A stretch of 64,000 nucleotides of DNA from Sphingobacterium sp. B16(2022) (GTDB taxonomy: Bacteria > Bacteroidota > Bacteroidia > Sphingobacteriales > Sphingobacteriaceae), in assembly GCF_012030425.1 (NCBI RefSeq), contig NZ_JAAUVN010000002.1, positions 496,001 through 560,000 of the forward strand, given 5' to 3'. Positions 37,828-46,491 of this stretch are shown in pieces; positions within the stretch are counted from its first letter, which is position 1, and each line of letters opens with the position of its first letter. The notes under the pieces were generated by a model. It was given only the letters and a program-made list of their open reading frames with translations. It was not told the DNA's origin and searched no databases. Made by a program: the position numbers and the translations under genes.

Positions 37828-37862
37828 AAAAACGCTTGAGTCTGGGAAACTCAAGCGTTTTT
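37828..37862. terminator. Orphan bidirectional terminator
   Basis: A perfect 14-bp stem AAAAACGCTTGAGT (37828-37841) with the arm at 37849-37862 and a 7-nt loop, flanked by A and T runs. No gene ends within 200 bases on either side. The space 37566-38056 shows no convincing coding sequence, so this may end an unseen small RNA or be the relic of a lost gene. Confidence 0.7.
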
Positions 37863-38056
37863 AATCTAACCAATTATTAACCTAATTTAATAATACATTT
37901 TTTGTGCCAAATTAATTGATTTCTTGATAATATTGGCGATTTTTTGGATTTCCACTCTTATATCCTACCAGATCATGATGGCCATTGTCGTTGACAATAT
38001 TGCCTTACTATCCATTTAGATATCTACTTAAGTTAATGTGGTGGAAGTCAATGTTA

Positions 38057-39304
38057 CTATGTGTTATGTCCAGATTTTCCGACTTTAACCCATAATTCGA
38101 TTAGTAGCCCAGCTAAAAGCATAAAGACGCCGGCAGTAACAAACACACCAACAATTCCCGTAAAGTTAAATAACATTCCCCCTGCGGCTGCGCCAGCTGC
38201 AATAGCCCCCTGTACGGCTGCCACAACCATGCCTCCGGCACTTTCGGCTTGGTCAGGAACGGCTCTTGCAACCCAATTTGACCATGCTACAGGAACCCCG
38301 CCAAAAGCCATTCCCCAAATCGCAATTAATAGCGCATGTCCTACAAAAGAAGATGGAATCATTACCAAAAGCAATGCTATGATACCTACGATCATTGGCA
38401 TCAGTACCAGTGTTCTACGTAAACTTCTTTCCAGTAGTTTACCGGCTAATAACGTCCCTGCAAAATTAGCTACTCCAAATCCCAGAAGCATGAGTGCTAA
38501 ACCATTAGGCCCTATCGAAATAGTGCTTTCTAAAAACGGACGTATGTAGGTAAACAGTGCATAATGCCCCATGTGTGCTAATACACAGCCTACCATTCCT
38601 ATAGCTATTCCTGGCCGTAAAAGTACACTGGACACTGTACCCGAGGTTGCTGTTTTATGGGGTCTTAGTCGAGGCAGGGTGAACCATTGGAAAACCAGTG
38701 TGATTACCCCTATTACAGCAGCAGCATAGAAGGCACTTCTCCACCCCAAGATCCCGCCTAAGTAGCTTCCCAAGGGTACAGACACCACTGTTCCAACGGC
38801 TATGCCACTAAAAATTATAGAAAGAGCTCTTGGGACAAGTGCCGCAGGTACTAAACGCATTGCAACTGCCGCCGCCATCGCCCAAAAACCTCCCAGAGCA
38901 ACACCTAATAATGTTCGCATGACGAGCAGTACTATTAAACTGGAAGAAAAAGCGACCAATAAATTAGAAATAACCATTAAAAATGAAAACGCAAGTAATA
39001 CCCATCGTCTGTCCAAAGACCGTGTCAGACCTGGTAAGATTAACCCCGAACATAATGCCGCAACTGCTGTAACAGTAACCGTTTGGCCTGCAACAGCTTC
39101 AGACACCCCGAGCTCCGAAGCCATAGGGGTTAGGAGACTCGCCGGTAAATACTCAGACGTCAACAATCCAAAAACGCCCATTGTTAGGGAAAACACTGCA
39201 GTCCATGCTGGTGCGGTCGGTCCTCCATTATTGGAGCCTGAGGGAGCTGCATCTATCCTTGTAACAACTTTACATTTGTTGTTACCTAAATTTAAACTAT
39301 CCAT
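38057..39304 (-). CDS. MFS drug/solute exporter (DHA1 type)
   Basis: About 415 residues from the ATG at 39304 (a TTG at 39328 would add eight residues). It has 12 predicted membrane helices and typical DHA1 features: FGLLTSEYLPASLLTPMASELGVSEAVAGQ in helices 1-2, then LTRSLDRRWVLL and VPLGSYLGGILGWRSAFYAAAVI. It resembles proteobacterial AraJ/NepI/sugar-efflux-like exporters. The gene is visibly richer in G and C (many GCC/GCA/GGC codons) than its neighbours, which suggests acquisition from elsewhere. The AraC regulator encoded 186 bases upstream on the same strand is the likely controller. The substrate is unknown. Confidence 0.88.
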   Translation of the reverse strand: MDSLNLGNNKCKVVTRIDAAPSGSNNGGPTAPAWTAVFSLTMGVFGLLTSEYLPASLLTPMASELGVSEAVAGQTVTVTAVAALCSGLILPGLTRSLDRRWVLLAFSFLMVISNLLVAFSSSLIVLLVMRTLLGVALGGFWAMAAAVAMRLVPAALVPRALSIIFSGIAVGTVVSVPLGSYLGGILGWRSAFYAAAVIGVITLVFQWFTLPRLRPHKTATSGTVSSVLLRPGIAIGMVGCVLAHMGHYALFTYIRPFLESTISIGPNGLALMLLGFGVANFAGTLLAGKLLERSLRRTLVLMPMIVGIIALLLVMIPSSFVGHALLIAIWGMAFGGVPVAWSNWVARAVPDQAESAGGMVVAAVQGAIAAGAAAGGMLFNFTGIVGVFVTAGVFMLLAGLLIELWVKVGKSGHNT

Positions 39305-39489
39305 AAAAACAAATTTATTATGGATCAAATCTCGTTTTTAATAACTATGAAAAGTTATGACAATCAAACAGATCGTAATGAAATACAAACAGCAATATCA
39401 ACCCTAACTGTTTTCATTTGTAAACATATATATATGATCCGAAAGTGCTGTTTTAAATAGAAAATTACAATGAGTTTTATATTGCTATT

Positions 39490-40404
39490 TTATTTTTTAA
39501 TATATACTGATCCCGTGTTTTTCCGAAATTGTAAAGGAGTAACAGCGGTTTGCTTTTTAAAGAAAAAGATAAAGTTAGATGAATGTTCAAAACCTAAGCT
39601 GAATGCTATCTGAGAGATGTCCCAACTACTAAATTGTAACAATGCTTTTGCCTCCTGAAGTATCCTTTCCGTGATCCACTCCGTAGTTGTTTTGCCTGTA
39701 TATTCCTTCAAAGCGCGGTTCAAGGTATTTGTATGAACATTTAGCTGAGCAGAAAATTCGTTTGCGGTATTTAATTTCAATGCCTGGCTTGGCGAATCGA
39801 TTGGAAACTGCAATTCTAATAATTCCACAAACAGTTTTGTAATGCGTTCGGACGCGTTCGCAGGTTGGTAAAACGTTTCTGGTGGTTGCATTTTCATAGC
39901 TTCATGCATAATGATCTGCACATAGCTTCGTAAAAGATCATATTTATGTGTATAATCGGAATGGATTTCGCGAATCATATTTTCAAAATGCCCTTTTAAT
40001 ACATGAATATTCTCTGTGTTTGGAAAAAATAGATGCTCCCCGCCGACTTTAAAGAGGGGGGACTGGGCTAGACTTTCGTTTCTGAAGTTGCGGGTAATAA
40101 AATCTTCAGTAAAAAGACAGAAATAACCGCCCTGATCTTCCGAGGTTGGTTCCCAGGAGTATGGGATCATCGGATTAAAAAATGTAATAGATGGTTTGTC
40201 AATCCTAATGGATTTATCGGCATAACTTAAAATTCCCGTGCCCTTTGTAATGATGGATATTTTATAAAAATCTCTGCGGTTGGGTGGGAGAGAGGTGCTA
40301 TCGCAAGAAAAATTCGCTCGATTATATACATTAAAACCGCGAGCTTCCCTATCGATACGTCCATGTCGGCTATAAAACTCGGATACACTTTCCTTTCTAC
40401 TCAT
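39490..40404 (-). CDS. AraC-family transcriptional regulator
   Basis: A 304-residue protein: an N-terminal cupin-like sensor (about residues 25-180; YKISIITKGTGILSYADKSI, ITFFNPMIPYSW) and a C-terminal AraC double helix-turn-helix (about 210-300; LNRALKEYTGKTTTEWITERI, SQIAFSLGFEHSSNFIFFFKK). It lies upstream of the MFS exporter on the same strand and probably activates it in response to a small molecule. Its base composition is closer to the host than that of the exporter. Confidence 0.88.
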   Translation of the reverse strand: MSRKESVSEFYSRHGRIDREARGFNVYNRANFSCDSTSLPPNRRDFYKISIITKGTGILSYADKSIRIDKPSITFFNPMIPYSWEPTSEDQGGYFCLFTEDFITRNFRNESLAQSPLFKVGGEHLFFPNTENIHVLKGHFENMIREIHSDYTHKYDLLRSYVQIIMHEAMKMQPPETFYQPANASERITKLFVELLELQFPIDSPSQALKLNTANEFSAQLNVHTNTLNRALKEYTGKTTTEWITERILQEAKALLQFSSWDISQIAFSLGFEHSSNFIFFFKKQTAVTPLQFRKNTGSVYIKK

Positions 40405-41110
40405 AGTACAAAATTATGAAATTGAAACGATCATAGACAATATTTTTATTTCCAGTAAAAAATATAGCAGATATAGGCTACATGTCATAAAATTTGGAAT
40501 ATCGAGCTAAATCTTATGTTTATATCCGCCCTGAAATGAGTGATTACTTTAAAGCATAAATCTGTTATTTTCACAATCTATTGACCTGTAATTATTTAAG
40601 TTGGCTAAACCTCTAACCACTGTGAAAAACTAGGTAGCCACTTAAGTTCGGTCCATAATTTATTTACGGAGTTAATAATGACAGTAATTCCGTGTTGTTT
40701 ATGGAATATTTCTTTTTGCACAGCTCTTTCAAATAATATTTCCAAAATAGTTTAGGGATTCCCGTTCTGGCAGGAACCTACTAGCATATACCTGTGAACA
40801 AAAAATTAGGCTTCAGACCGATATAAATTTAGAAAGAGCTTTATACGCTTTTTTTGGGGAAAGATTATTCCTTTATGCAGCCCGGTCTGCAGTTTTAATG
40901 ATACAATGGAATAAAGTATTGATGATTCTTTTTTATGAAGGTCTACCATTACTATAAGCTTTTCGTTGTTCGTACGCTTAAGTTGCTTTTTTTCCTCTTA
41001 AGCTTTTAGCCAAAGAGAAGAAAAGCATTGCCAGCCAGGAATTTATTTTTATGGTACCATTATTTGTGGATTTATGTTAATGGTATTGATAATGAATTAG
41101 TTATTGATCT
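40405..41110. other. Large intergenic region before the sigma factor gene
   Basis: 706 bases without a recognisable gene, repeat or strong hairpin. Short open frames are present but look random. The ECF sigma promoter should lie near the right end. A decayed gene is possible but I cannot name one. Confidence 0.4.
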
Positions 41111-41686
41111 ATGATAGACGTTAAGATAAGCACCCTTTCTGATGAAGAACTCCTACACATGCTGCAGGCTAGCAGCAATCAGGCGTTTACCGTGTTGTAC
41201 GATCGTTATTGGAAAAAACTGTTTACCACAGCTGCCAATAAGCTGAATTGTCTCGAAGAGGCCGAAGATATCGTACAGCAGATCTTTATCAGCATCTGGA
41301 ATCGGCGGGAGGAGCTTGAAGTTCATTCTTCTTTAGGTTCGTACCTAGCTGTTGCGGTAAAATACCGGGTACTCAAATGTCTCAATGCGCGGTTCAAGCA
41401 TAAGTATTTAAGTGATAACGCAACAGAGGAGGTCCTTTCCGAACTATCGGACGACTCCACTCAGCAATGGCTCGAGTTCAATGAGGTTAATGAAAGATTG
41501 CAGTATCTGGTCGAGGCATTGCCCGAAAAATGCCGCCTGGTGTTCGAGATGAGCCGTGTGGAAGGACGCAGTCATAAAGAGATTGCATCCACCCTGGATC
41601 TCTCTGAGAAAACCATCGAGTACTATATCACCAAAGCACTGAAATTTATCCGCACAGGTCTAAAAATGTTTTTTCTTACACTGTGA
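41111..41686 (+). CDS. ECF RNA polymerase sigma factor (FecI-like)
   Basis: A 191-residue sigma-70 family protein with region 2 (AFTVLYDRYWKKLF, EEAEDIVQQIFISIWNRR) and region 4 (LPEKCRLVFEMSRVEGRSHK, EIASTLDLSEKTIEYYITKA). It belongs to the Bacteroidota FecI-like group that is paired with a FecR anti-sigma factor, encoded 154 bases downstream. It should be released when the STN domain of the SusC at 46492 senses its ligand, then transcribe the barrel/SusC/SusD operon. The pairing is inferred from gene order. Confidence 0.93.
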   Translation: MIDVKISTLSDEELLHMLQASSNQAFTVLYDRYWKKLFTTAANKLNCLEEAEDIVQQIFISIWNRREELEVHSSLGSYLAVAVKYRVLKCLNARFKHKYLSDNATEEVLSELSDDSTQQWLEFNEVNERLQYLVEALPEKCRLVFEMSRVEGRSHKEIASTLDLSEKTIEYYITKALKFIRTGLKMFFLTL

Positions 41687-41840
41687 TTTCTTTAGAGGAT
41701 TATAGCAGGATATAACAGGCGAAAAAATAAGAAAAGAGTTCAAACGATCAGATAGATTAAGGTAATTTTTAACTGTTGCACTAGGGATAACCGAACCGAG
41801 GAGAACATAACACAGAACGCCGTGCAACTATAAAATTGAT

Positions 41841-42992
41841 ATGAAAAATAAACGCATCGAGTATCTAGCTCATAAATGGTTGAACAATACCATCAGCTCC
41901 GAGGAGGGCCTCGAGTTCAATCAATGGTATCGTGAAGGACTGGAAAATCCAGTCTTTATTCACGGAAAATACGCAAAAACGGAAGAAGAGCTCCGTGACC
42001 GGATCTATCAGGTCATAGACAGGAACATACATAAAAAAAGGAGAAGCGGCCGGTGGTTGCGTACGGTGGCGGCTGCATTTGTAGTTTTGAACATCTGCGC
42101 AGGAATCTATCTGTACAGCAATAATGACCAGGAATTAGTAATTACTAATAGCAGTACACAAGATCTACCACCAGGCACGGACCAGGCAACCTTGACCCTT
42201 TCCGATGGTAGACGTGTTCAATTATCGGATGTCGGACACAATGATCAACTCGCCGATCAGGGAGGGGTAGTCATATCCAAGACAGCCGACGGACAATTGA
42301 TCTACCATGTCAGCACTAGCGCAAAAGCTGATCCCAAAGGTGTTGTTTCTTATCATACGATTGAAACACCTCAAGGCGGACAGTATCAAGTAGTATTGCC
42401 AGACGGCACCCATGTTTGGCTCAATGCCGCTTCCTCCTTTCGTTATCCCACATCCTTTCCGAAGACAGGGCGCCGGGAAGTACAGCTAAGCTATGGTGAG
42501 GCCTATTTTGAAGTCAGTCCCGATACCGAGCAACCCTTTATTGTTTCATCCGGACGGCAGCAGTTGGAGGTAGTAGGTACCCATTTCAATGTCAGTGCCT
42601 ATATCGAAGATGCTACGGTTAAGACCACGCTTTTGGAAGGGAAGGTCAAGCTGACCGACAGGCTGTCCAAAGAAGAAGTCATGCTTCGGGCGGGACAACA
42701 GGCACAGCTATCGGGAACAGGCATTCAGGTGAAGACCTTAGATGAAGCCAATATGGATCTGTGGAAAGACGGCAAATTTACGTTCAATAATGAAAGGATG
42801 CTTTCCGTGATGCAGCAGATAGCACGCTGGTATAAAGTTAAGATTGTATTTCAGGATCCTGTACAAGATGTACGGCTCAATGGTTCGGTGTCCCGATTTG
42901 AGCATCTTTCCACCTTGTTGAGCAAGCTGGAGCAGACCGGTCTGGTCAGTTTCAGGCGCGAAGGAGACAATCTGGTTGTTATGAAACCGTGA
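41841..42992 (+). CDS. FecR-family anti-sigma factor
   Basis: A 383-residue inner-membrane protein: cytoplasmic N-terminal anti-sigma region (1-70), one membrane helix (about 73-92, TVAAAFVVLNICAGIYLY), periplasmic FecR domain (about 175-275; ETPQGGQYQVVLPDGTHVWL, YGEAYFEV) and a C-terminal DUF4974-type secretin-like domain (about 310-383; FTFNNERMLSVMQQIARWY). It should hold the ECF sigma factor inactive and receive a signal from the STN domain of the SusC transporter encoded at 46492. Confidence 0.94.
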   Translation: MKNKRIEYLAHKWLNNTISSEEGLEFNQWYREGLENPVFIHGKYAKTEEELRDRIYQVIDRNIHKKRRSGRWLRTVAAAFVVLNICAGIYLYSNNDQELVITNSSTQDLPPGTDQATLTLSDGRRVQLSDVGHNDQLADQGGVVISKTADGQLIYHVSTSAKADPKGVVSYHTIETPQGGQYQVVLPDGTHVWLNAASSFRYPTSFPKTGRREVQLSYGEAYFEVSPDTEQPFIVSSGRQQLEVVGTHFNVSAYIEDATVKTTLLEGKVKLTDRLSKEEVMLRAGQQAQLSGTGIQVKTLDEANMDLWKDGKFTFNNERMLSVMQQIARWYKVKIVFQDPVQDVRLNGSVSRFEHLSTLLSKLEQTGLVSFRREGDNLVVMKP

Positions 42993-43030
42993 TATGAATA
43001 AAAAGAATGCTAATAGGTAGCGTTTTTATG

Positions 43031-43057
43031 ACCGTAAAGGGGACGCCTTTTGCGGTT
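43031..43057 (+). terminator. Hairpin after fecR (CCGTAAAG family, copy 1)
   Basis: ACCGTAAAGG (43031-43040) pairs with CCTTTTGCGGT (43046-43056), allowing G-U pairs, and is followed by TTTCT. It is 38 bases after the fecR stop. Two related hairpins follow at 43125 and 43587. Confidence 0.55.
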
Positions 43058-43124
43058 TCTATAAAAAGAAAGGTTATGATGCTGCTTTTGCAAAGATTCT
43101 GTTTGAATGTAGCTTTTTTAATGG

Positions 43125-43157
43125 ACCGTAGGTGCGCGAGGTACTTACGGTTTTTTT
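43125..43157 (+). terminator. Hairpin (CCGTAAAG family, copy 2)
   Basis: ACCGTA (43125-43130) pairs with TACGGT (43146-43151) and is followed by a T7 run, the form of an intrinsic terminator. No gene ends here, so it looks like a duplicate of the fecR terminator. Confidence 0.55.
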
Positions 43158-43283
43158 ATGCATTTACTGTTTAGTCATAGTCAATAAAACTTTTAAAACT
43201 GAGAAGATTTTAAGCTAAACGGCTAGGGAAGTATCCTTATCAAGGAACCTATTTGTATATAAACTTACATTAAGGATTCCACT

Positions 43284-43517
43284 ATGAAATTTACAGCTCT
43301 CTTTTGTTTTTTACTATTCATTACAGCGTTTTCGCAGGCACAGGAAAAAGATAAGTAAGGCAGACCACCGTTGGTGCCAGGTATTGCTGAGCTAAAGATT
43401 GGTGATCCGGTGCCTAAGATTTTGATATCCTACGAAAAAAGTTAGGTTTTTATTCAAGCAAATAGACCACTTCTTAACACTGCTGAAAAAGATGATAAGA
43501 AACTTATACCAGTTTAA
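43284..43517 (+). pseudogene. Decayed copy of the TlpA-like thioredoxin gene
   Basis: Read in one frame from the ATG at 43284 this gives a signal peptide almost the same as that of the gene at 52564 (MKFTALFCFLLF versus MKLTTVICFLLL), then QAQEKDK, a TAA stop (43356-43358), GRPPLVPGIAELKIGDPVP, a second in-frame stop, and after a large internal deletion a plausible C-terminus (LLNTAEKDDKKLIPV) ending at 43517. The match continues upstream of the ATG (AAGGAACCTAT and ATATAAACTTACA), so the copy includes the promoter region. The thioredoxin CxxC motif is lost. It is a relic, not a functional gene. Confidence 0.88.
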
Positions 43518-43586
43518 CGTTTTTAGGTACCCTATTATAAAGAATGAACAAGAACAATAAAGAGTAGATTTTTAATTTTTACGAAG

Positions 43587-43618
43587 CCGTAAAGTATAAT
43601 CGCTTTGCGGTTTTTTTT
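43587..43618 (+). terminator. Terminator/attenuator hairpin touching the barrel gene start (copy 3)
   Basis: CCGTAAAG (43587-43594) pairs with CTTTGCGG (43603-43610; one G-U pair) and is followed by eight T residues, ending 2 bases before the ATG at 43621. As an intrinsic terminator it would cut off readthrough from the sigma/anti-sigma genes; in the RNA it would also sit on the ribosome-binding region. Attenuation is possible but unproven. Confidence 0.65.
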
Positions 43619-43620
43619 AT

Positions 43621-46263
43621 ATGAAAATGAACAAATACCTGTTGTTTTACTTTTTCTTATTCCATTTTGGTTTTGTTAGCTCGGTTGTAGCACAAAATTT
43701 CGAACTACGTGGTCGTGTAGTAGATTCCCTTCAAAAAGGTCTTACAGGTATATCAGTTCGCGTTTATATGGAAAACGACAGTATAAGTACTGGAACTGAT
43801 AAAGATGGTTTTTTTTCTTTTCGTTCATTGAAAAGAGGAAATATGAGACTTCTCGTTAGTAGCTTGGGGTATCAGACTTACCAACAAAATATGGTGTATG
43901 CCGGCGATGAGCCTGTCTTTAAATTACCACCGATTATTGTTCAGACCAAGACCCAGCGTTTACAAGAAGTAGCGGTAAAAGCCCCAGATGCCATTCGTGT
44001 TGCCAAGGATACAATCGAGTTCAATGCGTCAGCGTATGCAGTGGGCGAAAAGGACCGCCTAGAAGATCTGTTACGACAGCTACCTGGTGTAAGGATCGAT
44101 AACGCTGGAAATGTGACGGCGATGGGCGAGTCCATGACTAAGTTGCGGGTCAATGGCAAGGATTTTTTCACCAATAATGTCAAAGATTTTTTGAAGCAGC
44201 TGCCTGCAGGTATCATTGCCAAGCTTCAGGTGATCGATGATTATGGCGATCAGGCCAATTTTACAGGGATTAAAGTAGGAAAACCTCAGAAAATGCTTAA
44301 TCTGGTTATTAAAGATGGACAGAATAAAGGCATTTTCGGCGATGCTGAGGCCTCTGCAAGTACGCAAGGGCTTTTTGGGGGAGGTCTGCAGGGCAATCTC
44401 TGGCTTGATGTCCATCAGCTCAGTGCTTATGCCAATCAACAAAATACGCGTATCGAGGGCGGGAACCAGCAAACGACAAGTATTGGGGTCAATTATAGAC
44501 ATTCCATGGACAAGAGCAATGTTTACGGAAATTATGGCTATAATACGAACCAGCGAACAGGAGATTCTGAAAGCTACAGCGAGAGCGGTACCAGTAACGG
44601 CATCCTGTACAACCGGATGCAGAACAGCAATACCAATGAGAATCAAAATCAGCAAGTGCAGTTTAATATGCAGTCTAGCAGTAAAAAGAACTTTTGGAAT
44701 TTTCAATTGTTGGGGCAGACTTCCACCGCTGAAGATGCCTCACATATGGTATCCAAACAGACCGGTGCCATCGTGCAGGATCTGGACAATACGGTGCTGG
44801 GCGATTCGAAAAATAAAAGCGGAAACTTATCCCTATCCTGGAGCCGGAATATGGGCAAACAGGGCCGCAGTTTGAGTACCAGCATTTCTGGAAGTGTACA
44901 GGGTGGTCAAGAGCTGAGCACGATCCACGATCAGCTGCGTTTCTACGATCACGCAACAGGGGAGCCCGTGAAAGATTCTGTCAATATGCGCCTGCTGAAT
45001 GCAGACCGAAGAGAGTCCACGCTTGCGCTTAGTGTAAAATATGCCGAACCGCTCAACGATCATGCTGCAACCGAGACGAAGCGCAGTTTGGATCTTGGTT
45101 ATAGTTATGCGCTCAGGAACATTGACCAGGTTTTGGAAACAAACAGCGGTCAAGAGGAGGTATTGCAGCGTATCGATTCATTGAGCACCGATTTCCGCTC
45201 GCACTTCAGCACCCAGCAGCTGGAGCTGAGCTATCGGGTAGCCGCACCCAAGTTAGGGTACAGCTTAGGGTTGCTGCTACTGCCGGCTAGTATGGATGCT
45301 GCTGAAGGTATGCAGCAGAAGGCTGTAGGTTATAGCCTATTCCATATCTTTCCTGTTGCGAGCCTGCGCTACACACCGTCACCCAAAAACAGCATGCAGC
45401 TGAATTATACAGGAACTGCTTCGGCTCCGTCAATTCAACAATTGATGCCCTTGCAGGATGTCCGCAACATGCAGCAGATCACTGTTGGCAATCCCGATCT
45501 GAAACCTACGCAGGTGCATCGGCTTAGTTTAGATCTGGGACATGTCAACCCTGCGAAAGGGTATACCTACAGTTTTGCATTAAATGGATCCGTTGTAGAG
45601 GATCAGGTCGTGAGCAATGTCCTGCTGTTTCCCGACACACTCAACAATTTCAGGCAGGAGACCCATTATGTTAATGCCAATGGCGCTTATCAACTGAGCG
45701 CCAGCTATGATATGACCTTACCATTTGCAAAGGATTACCAATTACGCTGGGGTACGTATGGGAGCAAGAACCGATCTGTGGTTTTTATTGGTGGGCAAAA
45801 AGGAGCAAATAGTACCATTGCCCTGCGCCAGTCTCTCAGTCTGGCGCTCAATAGGAAAACAATTCGGGGTACCGTAAATCTCAGTTATGGTTATGCCAAC
45901 AGCCTATATGAGTTGAATAGCGATTTAAGTAGACGAACCTACAGCTGGGAGATGGGGACTGATGCCCGCTGGACCATCAGTCTACGGCTCGTCATTGGCG
46001 CAGATGCCAGTTATCGGATCAATGGTGGGTATAGCATCCCGGTCAGAAATCCCATTTTGATCAACGCCTATATGGAACTATTTCTGTTACGGAATAAAGA
46101 TTTTAGTCTGCGTTTTCAGGGGTACGATCTCTTGGATCAACAGCAGTCGGTCAACCTGATGTTGATGGATAACAGCATCACGCAGCGTACTTCAAGTCGG
46201 ATCGGGCGTTATGTATTATTGACGGCTAAATACAGCTTGTCCCGCTTTGGAGGGAAGCTGTAA
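43621..46263 (+). CDS. Outer-membrane beta-barrel protein with carboxypeptidase-like N-domain
   Basis: An 880-residue protein: signal peptide (ending SSVVAQ), carboxypeptidase-regulatory-like domain (about 27-105; ELRGRVVDSLQKGLTGISV), a plug-like section (DRLEDLLRQLPGVRIDNAGN, LRVNGKDFF), then a barrel of the OMP_b-brl_3 type with YTGTASAPSIQQL and NPDLKPTQVHRL near residues 600-640. Such proteins are TonB-receptor relatives but pair with no SusD. It lies between the anti-sigma gene and the STN-SusC gene, so it is probably part of the same sigma-controlled uptake system. The ligand is unknown. Confidence 0.88.
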   Translation: MKMNKYLLFYFFLFHFGFVSSVVAQNFELRGRVVDSLQKGLTGISVRVYMENDSISTGTDKDGFFSFRSLKRGNMRLLVSSLGYQTYQQNMVYAGDEPVFKLPPIIVQTKTQRLQEVAVKAPDAIRVAKDTIEFNASAYAVGEKDRLEDLLRQLPGVRIDNAGNVTAMGESMTKLRVNGKDFFTNNVKDFLKQLPAGIIAKLQVIDDYGDQANFTGIKVGKPQKMLNLVIKDGQNKGIFGDAEASASTQGLFGGGLQGNLWLDVHQLSAYANQQNTRIEGGNQQTTSIGVNYRHSMDKSNVYGNYGYNTNQRTGDSESYSESGTSNGILYNRMQNSNTNENQNQQVQFNMQSSSKKNFWNFQLLGQTSTAEDASHMVSKQTGAIVQDLDNTVLGDSKNKSGNLSLSWSRNMGKQGRSLSTSISGSVQGGQELSTIHDQLRFYDHATGEPVKDSVNMRLLNADRRESTLALSVKYAEPLNDHAATETKRSLDLGYSYALRNIDQVLETNSGQEEVLQRIDSLSTDFRSHFSTQQLELSYRVAAPKLGYSLGLLLLPASMDAAEGMQQKAVGYSLFHIFPVASLRYTPSPKNSMQLNYTGTASAPSIQQLMPLQDVRNMQQITVGNPDLKPTQVHRLSLDLGHVNPAKGYTYSFALNGSVVEDQVVSNVLLFPDTLNNFRQETHYVNANGAYQLSASYDMTLPFAKDYQLRWGTYGSKNRSVVFIGGQKGANSTIALRQSLSLALNRKTIRGTVNLSYGYANSLYELNSDLSRRTYSWEMGTDARWTISLRLVIGADASYRINGGYSIPVRNPILINAYMELFLLRNKDFSLRFQGYDLLDQQQSVNLMLMDNSITQRTSSRIGRYVLLTAKYSLSRFGGKL

Positions 46264-46394
46264 AAAATTATGCAGCTCAACTAGGGATAAGAAGCTCAGA
46301 TGGAACCTACCTATACTAACCAATATTTAAAAACAAACTAAAAATGGAGCAACCACCAATTTTCCGATCGGACTGATAGTCTGTAGGCAAAAAA

Positions 46395-46425
46395 AGCCAC
46401 GCTATGTTCGCGCATAGGCATGGCT
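46395..46425 (+). other. Imperfect hairpin between barrel gene and STN-susC
   Basis: AGCCACGCTATG and CATAGGCATGGCT form an imperfect stem with a TTCGCG loop. No T run follows, so this may be a leader structure rather than a terminator. The 228-base gap 46264-46491 holds no gene and should contain the susC promoter. Confidence 0.45.
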
Positions 46426-46491
46426 CAATAGCCGGGTTCACAGCAGCAAACTATTTGAAATTTACCTATTTAACCCAACTAACCCAAAAGT

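Noticed and set aside
37670..37873. Minus-strand 67-codon frame with hydrophobic residues
   Set aside because: Its 5' end runs through a strong terminator hairpin and the composition simply reflects AT-rich DNA.
38061..39341. Long plus-strand frames opposite the MFS gene
   Set aside because: They mirror the GC-rich third codon positions of the transporter gene and resemble no protein.
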